Shown in pieces: positions 13,544 to 20,302 of a stretch of 20,302 nucleotides of DNA; the stretch's first letter is position 1, and each line of letters opens with the position of its first letter. Below the pieces are notes generated by a model, which worked only from the letters and a program-made list of their open reading frames with translations, did not search any database and was not told where the DNA came from. The stretch is from CAZWSX01 sp964636985 (GTDB lineage: Bacteria > Planctomycetota > Planctomycetia > Pirellulales > Pirellulaceae), in assembly GCA_964636985.1 (NCBI GenBank), contig CAZWSX010000060.1, positions 1 through 20,302 of the forward strand. The letters are read 5' to 3'. The translations under genes and the position numbers were made by a program.

Positions 13544-15423
13544 CAGAGATTGAGGCGACCAATGACCAAATGGACAATCAAGTTGATTTAGATATTCTTC
13601 GTTGCCTCAACTTGGACACGCCGCAGAGTTTCTTTCTTTTTGCTGGAGCGGGATCGGGGAAAACACGCTCGCTGGTCACTGCGCTTGACGCCCTACGTGC
13701 AAAATATGGGCCGCGGCTCAGGGCGAATGGCCAGCGCATCCGTGTCATCACCTACACCAACGCCGCCTGTGACGAGATACAAAGTCGACTCGATTTCGAT
13801 AGCGTTGTCGAAGTTTCGACAATTCATAGTTTTGCGTGGTCACTCCTTGAAGGTTTCACTCGTGACATTCGTGAATGGTTGAGAGTTAATCTTGCCGATG
13901 AAATCGAAGAAGTGCGAGCCCTAGAACTTCGCGGTAGGACTGGAACGAAAGCATCTGCAGACCGATTGAGCAAGATATCCTCAAAAACAAGGCGGCTGGA
14001 GAACCTGAACGCTGTTAGGAAGTTCAATTACAGCCCCACAGGAACTAATAAAGGAAGGGACTCTCTCAGTCACGCCGAGGTGATCAAAATATCATCAGAC
14101 TTCTTAAAGACGAAGGCGAATATGCAGCACATCCTTGTTGGTGCATTCCCATTTTTGCTTGTCGATGAAAGCCAAGATACAAACAAACATCTCGTAGACG
14201 CATTGTTCGCTGTCCAGGCGGCACATAGGATGAATTTCGCTCTTGGTCTGCTAGGCGACATGATGCAAAGAGTTTACAGCGACGGAAAAGAAGGACTTGG
14301 CAAAAATCTTCCACAAGACTGGGCAAAGCCAACGAAAAAGCTAAACCACCGTTGCCCAAAACGGGTGGTGAGACTCATCAATCAGATTAGGCGCGACATA
14401 GATGGTCAAGAGCAGATAGCAAGTACAAAGGCCATTGAAGGGCACGTTAGACTCTTTATAATCCAAAGCGATATTGCAGATCAGCCTGCGAACGAGAGGG
14501 CGGTCGCGAACGCGATGGCAGTTTTGACTGGTGATCCAAAGTGGAATAATCCAAGAGAGTGTAAGCACCTCATATTGGAACACCGCATGGCTGCAAGCCG
14601 GATGGGGTTCTCCGAATTTTTTGTTCCTCTGCATGACATTGACGACTTCAAAACTGGCGTCCTAGATGGATCGCTTCCTGCCACCAGATTTTTGACGAAA
14701 GAGGTGCTACCTTTGGTTAGAGCCCATCAGCGCGGCGACAATTTTGCTGTAGCCCGTATTATGCGTTCGCTCTGCCCAATACTCAGCGCTGAGAATCTCA
14801 GAGCTGCAGATGATGCTTCTAAGTTGATGAAAAAGGCTAGTGATGCCGTCGAGAGCCTGATGGAATTATGGGCCAATGAGAATGATCCTGCACTTATTGA
14901 TGTGCTCCAGAATATCTACGCCAGTGGCCTGATGGTTGTTCCTGACAGCTTACGCCCAAATATTACTCGGGGCAAAGACTTACCCGAAGACGCCAGACCC
15001 CGCCCAGAGCATGAGGATGATGAAGACTTCGAGGCGAACATGCAGACCGACCGCTCTCTCGCCATCGACAACTTTCTTGCAGCGCCATTCTCTCAGGTCG
15101 AACCTTATCATGATTACATTTCGGGCAATGCACCTTTCGACACTCACCAAGGCGTCAAGGGGCGCGAGTTTCCTAGAGTTATGGTGATTATGGATGACGC
15201 CACTGCGCGTGGTTTCATGTTCAGCTATGAAAAGCTGTTCGGTGCTAAGGCTACTGGCGACAGCTCAACCGAGGGAACACGACGCCTATTCTATGTTACC
15301 TGCAGTCGAGCGGAGAAAAGTTTGGCGCTAGTAGCCTACTCTGCTCAACCACATCTCGTCAAAGCGCACGTGGTTAGAGAAGGCTGGTTCGAAGAAGGCG
15401 AGGTGCAGATTGGAGTTGAGTGA
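13540..15423 (+). CDS. UvrD/Rep-like SF1 helicase, GajB-like partner
   Basis: This 627-aa protein has the SF1A helicase motifs in order: Walker A AGAGSGKT (35-42), motif Ia TYTNAACDEI (71-80), STIHSFAW (93-100), Walker B LLVDESQDT (206-214), GDMMQRVY (239-246), LNHRCP (268-273), THQGVKGREF (535-544) and motif VI FYVTCSRA (584-591). The ATG at 13540 overlaps the OLD stop by four bases (ATGA), so the proteins are probably made together. In Gabija the partner GajB supports the nuclease GajA, and this helicase most likely plays that part. A stretch near 487-500 (DLPEDARPRPEHEDDE) is acidic and probably a flexible linker. Function as anti-phage defence is inferred from gene pairing. Confidence 0.88.
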   Translation: MTEIEATNDQMDNQVDLDILRCLNLDTPQSFFLFAGAGSGKTRSLVTALDALRAKYGPRLRANGQRIRVITYTNAACDEIQSRLDFDSVVEVSTIHSFAWSLLEGFTRDIREWLRVNLADEIEEVRALELRGRTGTKASADRLSKISSKTRRLENLNAVRKFNYSPTGTNKGRDSLSHAEVIKISSDFLKTKANMQHILVGAFPFLLVDESQDTNKHLVDALFAVQAAHRMNFALGLLGDMMQRVYSDGKEGLGKNLPQDWAKPTKKLNHRCPKRVVRLINQIRRDIDGQEQIASTKAIEGHVRLFIIQSDIADQPANERAVANAMAVLTGDPKWNNPRECKHLILEHRMAASRMGFSEFFVPLHDIDDFKTGVLDGSLPATRFLTKEVLPLVRAHQRGDNFAVARIMRSLCPILSAENLRAADDASKLMKKASDAVESLMELWANENDPALIDVLQNIYASGLMVVPDSLRPNITRGKDLPEDARPRPEHEDDEDFEANMQTDRSLAIDNFLAAPFSQVEPYHDYISGNAPFDTHQGVKGREFPRVMVIMDDATARGFMFSYEKLFGAKATGDSSTEGTRRLFYVTCSRAEKSLALVAYSAQPHLVKAHVVREGWFEEGEVQIGVE

Positions 15424-15578
15424 CTTGCAGCCTACGCGCGGAGAATCTTGTCTCTTGGTTCGACAACATAGGCGATCAGTGTCATCACCCTCATCAGTCC
15501 ATTGGGAGCCAATCATCAACGCTCCGGTTCTTGCTTTCCGACTTGATGTCCAACCTCTACTAGGGGCTATAATCTAGG

Positions 15579-15637
15579 AATTGCCGGACGCAGAATCCCG
15601 TAGCGGGCCGCTTCGTCCCAATTTTTTGCCAGCAATT
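15579..15637. terminator. Possible bidirectional terminator between convergent genes
   Basis: The gap between the helicase and the R-M gene, which converge, holds AATTGCCGG (15579-15587) and CCAGCAATT (15629-15637), complementary except one position, around a smaller CCCG-TAG-CGGG hairpin. A T6 run at 15622-15627 lies in the loop region. The layout could form a large stem-loop, but it is not a clean intrinsic terminator. Confidence 0.25.
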
Positions 15638-15649
15638 TTCATCTGTATT

Positions 15650-18574
15650 CTAGGGCTCAATCATGTCGCCGCTAATGAACGCGGCGCGATTCTTGACCGA
15701 GATGGGAAGACCAGGTCCAGTGATCTCTTCGCCCATCTTTTCGCGCTTGGCGAGTTCCAAATTGAGCGACAGAAGATAATCAAGAGCCTGATCACGTTTC
15801 TGCATTCCGTAAGCAGCCTTTACTCTTTCATCGAGTTTTGAGGTAGCAACTTTCAGGGGATGATCTCCTGGAACCTCCATTGACCGGTACAATTCCCGAA
15901 GGGTCAGGTTGTGAGCAGAGCATAGGTCGCGTCGCTTTTGTCGAAGCTCAACGCCCGCCTCTGCAACGCCCTTTACTGCCGCAAGGGAGGGTTGTTGTGG
16001 CCACGGAAATGAATCAAAAACGGTGTTCGATGTATAGCGCGGGTCCGACTTCATTGTTGAACACCGTTCGGAAAACCAAATCCAATGAATGCCAGATTGC
16101 AAGATGCCAAAGGTGTAGTCATCTTCATGTGCGAACACGGTAAGTGCCGCGTTCGGGTTAATGTTGACTGACACAAAATCAAAGATTGGTCGCTTAGTAA
16201 TTGCTCCACACACGATGTAGCGATCGAGTTTTTGAAGCTCGTCAATCATGTTCTCCCGTGGGTACGACATTCTCCACCATTTCTTCAGAAAGTTCGCATG
16301 ATGACTATTGACGTGAGCTCCAGGAATAGCTTTCAGAAGTTCCTTGTTTCTGACCGCCTCGCGTTCTGCGGCAGCAACCCGTGCGGGTAATACTTCCGCT
16401 TCGATCCGCCTGTACAATTCTGAAAACTGCTGCGCTTCTAGGACGCTTTTCTTTGAGAAGTCGATGACATACCGGGTGGGTTTCGAGTTGTGTTCCCCTA
16501 CAAGGTCATCCGAAGTCAGAAAGGGCTTTAATACTTCTCCATACTCAGAGTGCTTTGCAATCAACAGTTGTGCGTTTGTGGGTCTTAGTAGAAATGCCTT
16601 ATGTCCGTGGGTCTGACCTTGATAGCACCCACCCAGTTTCGCATTTGCTTTGAGCGACTGAGCTTTTGTGACGTCGTATCTAAACGATAGCGATGATGGA
16701 ATTCGATCAAGGTCGGTGTGCCTCCATCCGTCTTCAATGATGTTTCCATCCTGATTGTAGAGTCGCTTGGAGGATTTGTCTTCGCCCTTGAGCCAATTGA
16801 CTATCGAAACATGGACGACAGCTTCGCCAGGCCAGATCATGCTTGATACCGCTTCCGTTATCACACCTCCGTTATCGACAATATGATCAAGGCCAGCCTC
16901 TCGGCTGTAGTTCTGCCGTATTGTGTTTGTACCAACGAGCCCAGCACGTTGCCCATCGGCCAAATGATCATGGGCTAACCTGAACCAATATACGCAATAG
17001 TCCGCCCGGCCGTCTACATCGGGATGCCGCTGTCTAAGCGCGTGCAGGTAAGCGGGGCCCAGTTCTTCTTGAATCTTGTTTTTGCTTTGGTACGGCGGGT
17101 TCCCAACAATGACGTCCGCTTCGGGCCAGTCCATAAAAAGGGCGTCTCCTTTGACGATATTCTTATCAAGGTTGTCTAGCGGAAGGGCATCATCTCCGTT
17201 GAAACTGAATTCTTGAGTTCCTTTCGAGAATTCGTGATTGCCCACAGACATAGCCTCAATAGCTTCATTTAGTGACAATTTCTTAGCAAGCATCAATGTT
17301 ACTTTTGCAAGTTCTACTCCAAATGTATCGTTGTCAATTCCAAAAAACTGACGTGGATTGACCGCACTGATCAGGGTTGCCTGCTTCATGAACTCACGAG
17401 AACTGACGCTTTCCTGGAGTCGGATCATGATTCTCAGATCAAGCCTGGCAAGCTCTCGGAACGCCACATAGAGGAAGTTTCCCGAACCGCAGGCCGGGTC
17501 AAGTACTCGAAATGAGGCAAGCTCCTTTCGTAGTGCTAGAAGTTCCTGCATGCTGCGGGCCGAGTCAATGCGCGACTGCCAAGGTCTGACGATACTTGGA
17601 CCAACTATGCGCTGAATGTCGGCTTCTGAAGTAAAGTGCCTACCATGCTGATGTTGTATTTTTCTGTCCATGCTGTGCTGAAAGAGAGTTCCGAAGATTG
17701 CCGGATTCACTTTTGACCAATTGCGTGACGCCGCCCCTTTATCCCCGCCTATCAGTTCCATCTCGAACTTATTAAGCTCAATTGGAATAATCTCGGAGAA
17801 AAGTCCCCCGTTGAAATAGGGAACACCAACATATCGCCCACCGGCGGCAGGTTGAGGATCATTCATCTGTCGGAACAATCCGCCGAGCAAGTCATATGAT
17901 GATTGGTTCCCCTCGATACAGTCGCGCATAATTGACGTGATCGTGCCTGACGGAAGCATGTCTATGTCTTCTGCAAACATTGCAATGACCAGTTGAAGCA
18001 CGAATCTTTGGGCTTGCTCCCGTTGTATGGGTTTTCCGGGCCGACTAGTTATAAGTCGAAACAACTCCGCCGTCTGATCTGCCGCACGTCGCGAAACGTC
18101 TTCACGATCATTGTTGAAGATTGGCTCTCGTTCGATTGGAAGAAGAAAATTGAAGGCGGTGTAGCGCTTTTCAAGTTCTCCAATTGTAACCTGATCGACA
18201 GGTTCATCTAGTTGGCGGTCAAAGTCATAAATCCAGAATTCGTCAAAGTTACACAAGATAACATATCTTGGCCGATTGGGTACAGCGTTCAACCAATAAT
18301 CAAATGCTTGTCTATAATGAAGGTTTAGCTTTTCACCGCGCTTCTTCATCTCAATGAGCAGTCGAGGTTTCCAGATAAGATCTGCAAAGCTCGTACCTTT
18401 TGAGGAAGTTTTTTTGATACGGTACTCGAGTGTCGCACCAGCCTCCTTGTACCCTTTGTGTCCAAATGCTTTGAATAGGCGGTCACAAAATACTTGTGCT
18501 TCTCCTTTCTCATCTCCATCAAGAGATGCGGCGTAATCTTGAAATTCCTTTAGATCTTCGACTATTTTGGACAC
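15650..18574 (-). CDS. MmeI-type (type IIL) restriction-modification enzyme, single chain
   Basis: This 974-aa protein combines nuclease, methyltransferase and target recognition in one chain. The N-terminal nuclease motif is D65-x9-E75-x-K77 (in FADLIWKPRLLIEMKK), the same spacing as in MmeI. The adenine methyltransferase has SAM-binding motif I LDPACGSGNF (358-367) and catalytic motif IV NPPY (492-495). The C-terminal third should hold the target recognition domain. Type IIL enzymes methylate one strand and cut at a fixed distance from the site, needing no separate methylase, and none is nearby. Translation starts at GTG 18574 with only a weak AGGA ten bases upstream. It is convergent with the helicase gene. 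The coding region is relatively A+T-rich, as expected for acquired cargo. The target sequence cannot be read from this. Confidence 0.9.
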   Translation of the reverse strand: MSKIVEDLKEFQDYAASLDGDEKGEAQVFCDRLFKAFGHKGYKEAGATLEYRIKKTSSKGTSFADLIWKPRLLIEMKKRGEKLNLHYRQAFDYWLNAVPNRPRYVILCNFDEFWIYDFDRQLDEPVDQVTIGELEKRYTAFNFLLPIEREPIFNNDREDVSRRAADQTAELFRLITSRPGKPIQREQAQRFVLQLVIAMFAEDIDMLPSGTITSIMRDCIEGNQSSYDLLGGLFRQMNDPQPAAGGRYVGVPYFNGGLFSEIIPIELNKFEMELIGGDKGAASRNWSKVNPAIFGTLFQHSMDRKIQHQHGRHFTSEADIQRIVGPSIVRPWQSRIDSARSMQELLALRKELASFRVLDPACGSGNFLYVAFRELARLDLRIMIRLQESVSSREFMKQATLISAVNPRQFFGIDNDTFGVELAKVTLMLAKKLSLNEAIEAMSVGNHEFSKGTQEFSFNGDDALPLDNLDKNIVKGDALFMDWPEADVIVGNPPYQSKNKIQEELGPAYLHALRQRHPDVDGRADYCVYWFRLAHDHLADGQRAGLVGTNTIRQNYSREAGLDHIVDNGGVITEAVSSMIWPGEAVVHVSIVNWLKGEDKSSKRLYNQDGNIIEDGWRHTDLDRIPSSLSFRYDVTKAQSLKANAKLGGCYQGQTHGHKAFLLRPTNAQLLIAKHSEYGEVLKPFLTSDDLVGEHNSKPTRYVIDFSKKSVLEAQQFSELYRRIEAEVLPARVAAAEREAVRNKELLKAIPGAHVNSHHANFLKKWWRMSYPRENMIDELQKLDRYIVCGAITKRPIFDFVSVNINPNAALTVFAHEDDYTFGILQSGIHWIWFSERCSTMKSDPRYTSNTVFDSFPWPQQPSLAAVKGVAEAGVELRQKRRDLCSAHNLTLRELYRSMEVPGDHPLKVATSKLDERVKAAYGMQKRDQALDYLLSLNLELAKREKMGEEITGPGLPISVKNRAAFISGDMIEP

Positions 18575-18637
18575 GTTTCTGTCATCCTGCTTGCCAGTGG
18601 TCGTAAGTGCCTGTGATAACTCACGCGCCTATTCCAC

Positions 18638-18665
18638 ATGATACCTAAGACTCGAATTTACTGAA
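18638..18665 (-). promoter_or_regulatory. Weak promoter candidate for the R-M gene
   Basis: On the minus strand TTCAGT and TATCAT (18638-18643) lie 16 bases apart, 63 bases before the GTG start. The -10 box is fair and the -35 box poor. Nothing better is visible in the 170-base gap between the Fic stop and the R-M start. Confidence 0.2.
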
Positions 18666-18744
18666 GCATATTTCGACATTTTTTTCCACAGCCCCTGCGA
18701 CTAAATATGTACGATCTTCGCGCACTTTTGCATTTTGTACCGGT

Positions 18745-19938
18745 TCAGTCATTCGGGAAGAGTCCCGGGAGAAAACGCATGGCGAGTTTGACTGGGAAGG
18801 CCAGTCGCAGTGGTGCGCGCGTACTCTCTGAGGTGAGGATGCCTGTGTCGATCAGCGCAGAGGTGATGCGGCGTGCGGCACGGTCACTTTGGGACGTCAG
18901 TGTGGCGACGTCACCGCGTGGCAGTTCGCCCTGATAGAGGACAGCGCGTAGTACGATGTCGGACTTGGGTGGCAGTGTGCCGCCCCGCATTTCTTCGGCG
19001 GCCCAGACTAGAATTCTGTCGCGCAGCTTGTCCGTCTGCATCAGCGAAGCCATGAAATCTACCTGGTCGATGCAGGTCTCAAGGAAGAAGCTCGCGAACG
19101 ATGCCAGTGCCGCTTCACTTAGCGTGCCGCGTCCATCCAGATCGCCACGGCGGGGGCCATCGCAGGCTTGCAGATGGGCTTTGTAGTCAGCCTCGCGCCT
19201 CGCAAGCCCGCGTGCAATCGACCACAGCCCTTGTGTGTTCAGCGAGCTTTTCAGCATCGCGTAAGACACCAGTCTTGCCACACGTCCATTGCCATCAAGA
19301 AACGGGTGAACCCAGAGCAGGCGGTGATGGCCGCACGCAGCGCTCAGGATGCGCTCAATCCGGCCTGCAGGTTTATAGGCCGCATGCAACCGTTCCAGAA
19401 ACCTTGGCACTGCCCCAGGGCTGATGGCAACCAGTCGGCCCACCATCACATCACGGGTGCGCAGCTCGCCGGGGATCACAGGCACGCGCTCGCCCGTGTC
19501 AGGATTTTCCACGACCAGAAGTTCTTCGGGGAGCAGATCGCAGAACCGTTTGTGAATCTCGATGACCGAGGCAGGGGCAATCGCATCATGTGTAAGGCCG
19601 CCCTCATCAATCCATTTCTGGACGGTGATATGGGCTTTGGCTTCCAGTTGAAGGTCGCGCTTCTTCGCATCCTTGCTGTAGTCGTTCTTCATCGCCCGTT
19701 CGATGTCGATAGGATGCGTGTTGTGGCCTTCGATGAGGTTGCTGTAGTAGCAGTTCATCGAGCGCACGAGGTCCGAGAGGGCGGAGGCGATTGGTGCAGG
19801 CAGTGATGCGGAGAAGGCGGCTGACCGCTCTGCCAGAGACAGGGCCAGATCGTTCTGGTTCGGGCGAAAGGGCGAGCCTTCGGACACCATCAGTGGTTCG
19901 AACAATCCGAGCGTTTCTCCGTCATCCCGCCGTGTCAT
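18745..19938 (-). CDS. Fic-family AMP transferase (class II, autoinhibited) with winged helix
   Basis: This 397-aa protein has the Fic motif HPFLDGNGRVAR (211-222), including the catalytic His211 and the Gly-Asn-Gly phosphate-binding loop. It also carries the inhibitory helix motif SNLIEG (66-71) on its N-terminal side, which defines class II Fic proteins that block their own active site. A predicted beta flap lies around 149-160. The C-terminal 60 residues, from SDIVLRAVLYQ, look like a winged helix. Fic proteins usually transfer AMP to a target hydroxyl; the target is unknown. ATG 19938 has AGAGG upstream and is chosen over an upstream ATG at 20004. No separate antitoxin gene is next to it, consistent with built-in inhibition. 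It may be a signalling or defence gene. Confidence 0.9.
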   Translation of the reverse strand: MTRRDDGETLGLFEPLMVSEGSPFRPNQNDLALSLAERSAAFSASLPAPIASALSDLVRSMNCYYSNLIEGHNTHPIDIERAMKNDYSKDAKKRDLQLEAKAHITVQKWIDEGGLTHDAIAPASVIEIHKRFCDLLPEELLVVENPDTGERVPVIPGELRTRDVMVGRLVAISPGAVPRFLERLHAAYKPAGRIERILSAACGHHRLLWVHPFLDGNGRVARLVSYAMLKSSLNTQGLWSIARGLARREADYKAHLQACDGPRRGDLDGRGTLSEAALASFASFFLETCIDQVDFMASLMQTDKLRDRILVWAAEEMRGGTLPPKSDIVLRAVLYQGELPRGDVATLTSQSDRAARRITSALIDTGILTSESTRAPLRLAFPVKLAMRFLPGLFPND

Positions 19939-19981
19939 TGGTGCCTCTTTTTTTGGCCGCTTTGCTGGCCGCTTGATAGAT

Positions 19982-19996
19982 GTCACTTTTAGTAAC
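19982..19996. promoter_or_regulatory. Inverted repeat upstream of fic, operator candidate
   Basis: GTCACT-TTT-AGTAAC is symmetrical apart from one position. It lies about 45 bases before the Fic start, where a regulator, perhaps the Fic winged helix itself, could act. Confidence 0.3.
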
Positions 19997-20021
19997 AATA
20001 TCATAGCTTAGCGAGAAATGA

Positions 20022-20037
20022 CACCTATTTCTAGGTG
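20022..20037. promoter_or_regulatory. Perfect 6-bp inverted repeat further upstream of fic
   Basis: CACCTA-TTTC-TAGGTG is fully symmetrical and lies about 85 bases before the Fic start. It could be an operator or, with its TTTC loop, part of a leader hairpin. Confidence 0.3.
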
Positions 20038-20123
20038 AGCATTTTGGCCGCTTTCTTGGCCGGTTGGCGCGTACGCTGCCACGGACCGGGCTTTCGTGAA
20101 CCAAACCCTTCGGTTTTGGCCAT
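20031..20123 (-). CDS. Possible tiny basic ORF (30 aa)
   Basis: This frame reads MAKTEGFGSRKPGPWQRTRQ then PAKKAAKMLT, with stop at 20031-20033. It is strongly basic and Ala/Lys-rich at the end. GAGGGA lies a little far upstream (12 bases). A near-copy of the DNA coding its tail (GGCCGCTTT...TGGCC) recurs at about 19953-19973, suggesting a small duplication. It may be a chance frame. Confidence 0.2.
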   Translation of the reverse strand: MAKTEGFGSRKPGPWQRTRQPAKKAAKMLT

Positions 20124-20302
20124 GCGGCTTCAATCCCTCGCGCATCAGTAAGGGAAGAGAAGAGGGGGTCTGCGCCCCCCTAGCCGTCAAGACCCAAGCG
20201 CCCTCTAGGGCGCGCACGGCCTGTATCCCCGTCCTTCCTCCTTTCAGTCGTGCAGGCCGGGTGATCCCCCTCAGGCCGCGCGGGTCTTGACCGCGTCCCC
20301 CC
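20124..20302. other. GC-rich palindromic region at the window end
   Basis: No secure gene is seen. The region holds a 10-bp perfect inverted repeat (GTCAAGACCC at 20186-20195 and GGGTCTTGAC at 20282-20291), the palindrome-like GCGCCCT-CT-AGGGCGC between its arms and a G5/C6 stem-loop just before it. On the minus strand an AAAGGAGG ribosome-like site lies within, but no plausible start is at the right distance. A structured leader of a gene beyond the window or a recombination site are both possible. Confidence 0.4.

Larger units (their letters stand above)
52..20302. mobile_element. Integrated mobile element (ICE/IME-like), one end plus cargo, incomplete
   Basis: Evidence for a mobile element is a tRNA-Thr end, an adjacent serine recombinase, a conjugation-type coupling ATPase cluster, and cargo typical of defence islands (OLD nuclease plus helicase, type IIL R-M enzyme, Fic protein). 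Relaxase, T4SS channel genes, replication or partition genes and the opposite att site are not visible, so it may be a full ICE running off the window or a mobilisable island that borrows a helper channel. Confidence 0.6.

Noticed and set aside
11114..15423. Alternative identity as a PARIS or retron-associated OLD system
   Set aside because: The partner is a clear UvrD-like helicase, and no reverse transcriptase, ncRNA or AriB-like TOPRIM partner is adjacent.
20008..20217. 69-aa minus-strand frame starting at GTG 20217
   Set aside because: The strong ribosome-like site is too far upstream (about 19 bases) and the frame runs through palindromes; no protein features are seen.
52..20302. Second copy of the tRNA-Thr tail as the other att site
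   Set aside because: By eye no repeat of the tRNA 3' end was found elsewhere in the window.

Overview
The window looks like the tRNA-proximal end of an integrative mobile element (ICE-like or mobilisable island) in an alphaproteobacterium, perhaps of the Rhodobacterales. That placement rests on the GC-rich left part, the style of the conjugation-related proteins and the gene order; no host marker beyond a tRNA fragment is present, so it is an inference. The window opens inside a tRNA-Thr(GGT) gene whose 3' end, with an encoded CCA, is at 51. A large serine recombinase reads into the tRNA from the other strand and stops inside its T-loop.

Left part (30-8659, all minus strand). Twelve tightly packed genes run leftward, many overlapping by 1-4 bases. 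In transcription order: SprT-like zinc metallopeptidase; 126-aa protein; four-TM membrane protein; secreted VWA protein; two-TM protein; VirD4/TraG-type coupling ATPase without its own membrane anchor; three small unknown proteins; then, behind a probable promoter, a 237-aa protein, a 107-aa protein and the recombinase. The coupling ATPase, membrane subunit and VWA protein suggest a DNA-export module. No relaxase or T4SS channel gene is in view.

Middle (8738-11113). A divergent plus-strand pair begins at a direct-repeat operator candidate: a 364-aa protein of unknown function with a possible N-terminal helix-turn-helix, and an overlapping ankyrin-repeat protein. This is the best candidate here for an undescribed two-gene system. 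Next comes an 830-base stretch with no secure gene; it holds a five-copy 44-bp tandem repeat, a stem-loop and two tiny overlapping ORFs, possibly mobile-element debris.

Right part (11114-19938). This is defence-type cargo, visibly more A+T-rich than the left part at least through 18574. It holds a class-2-like OLD nuclease (AAA ATPase plus TOPRIM) coupled through ATGA to a UvrD-like helicase, i.e. a Gabija-like pair with an unusually long nuclease. Convergent to it is a 974-aa MmeI-type (type IIL) restriction-modification enzyme, and after that an autoinhibited (class II) Fic protein with a C-terminal winged helix. The last 360 bases are a GC-rich, palindrome-rich stretch with no secure gene. 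The far attachment site is not in the window.
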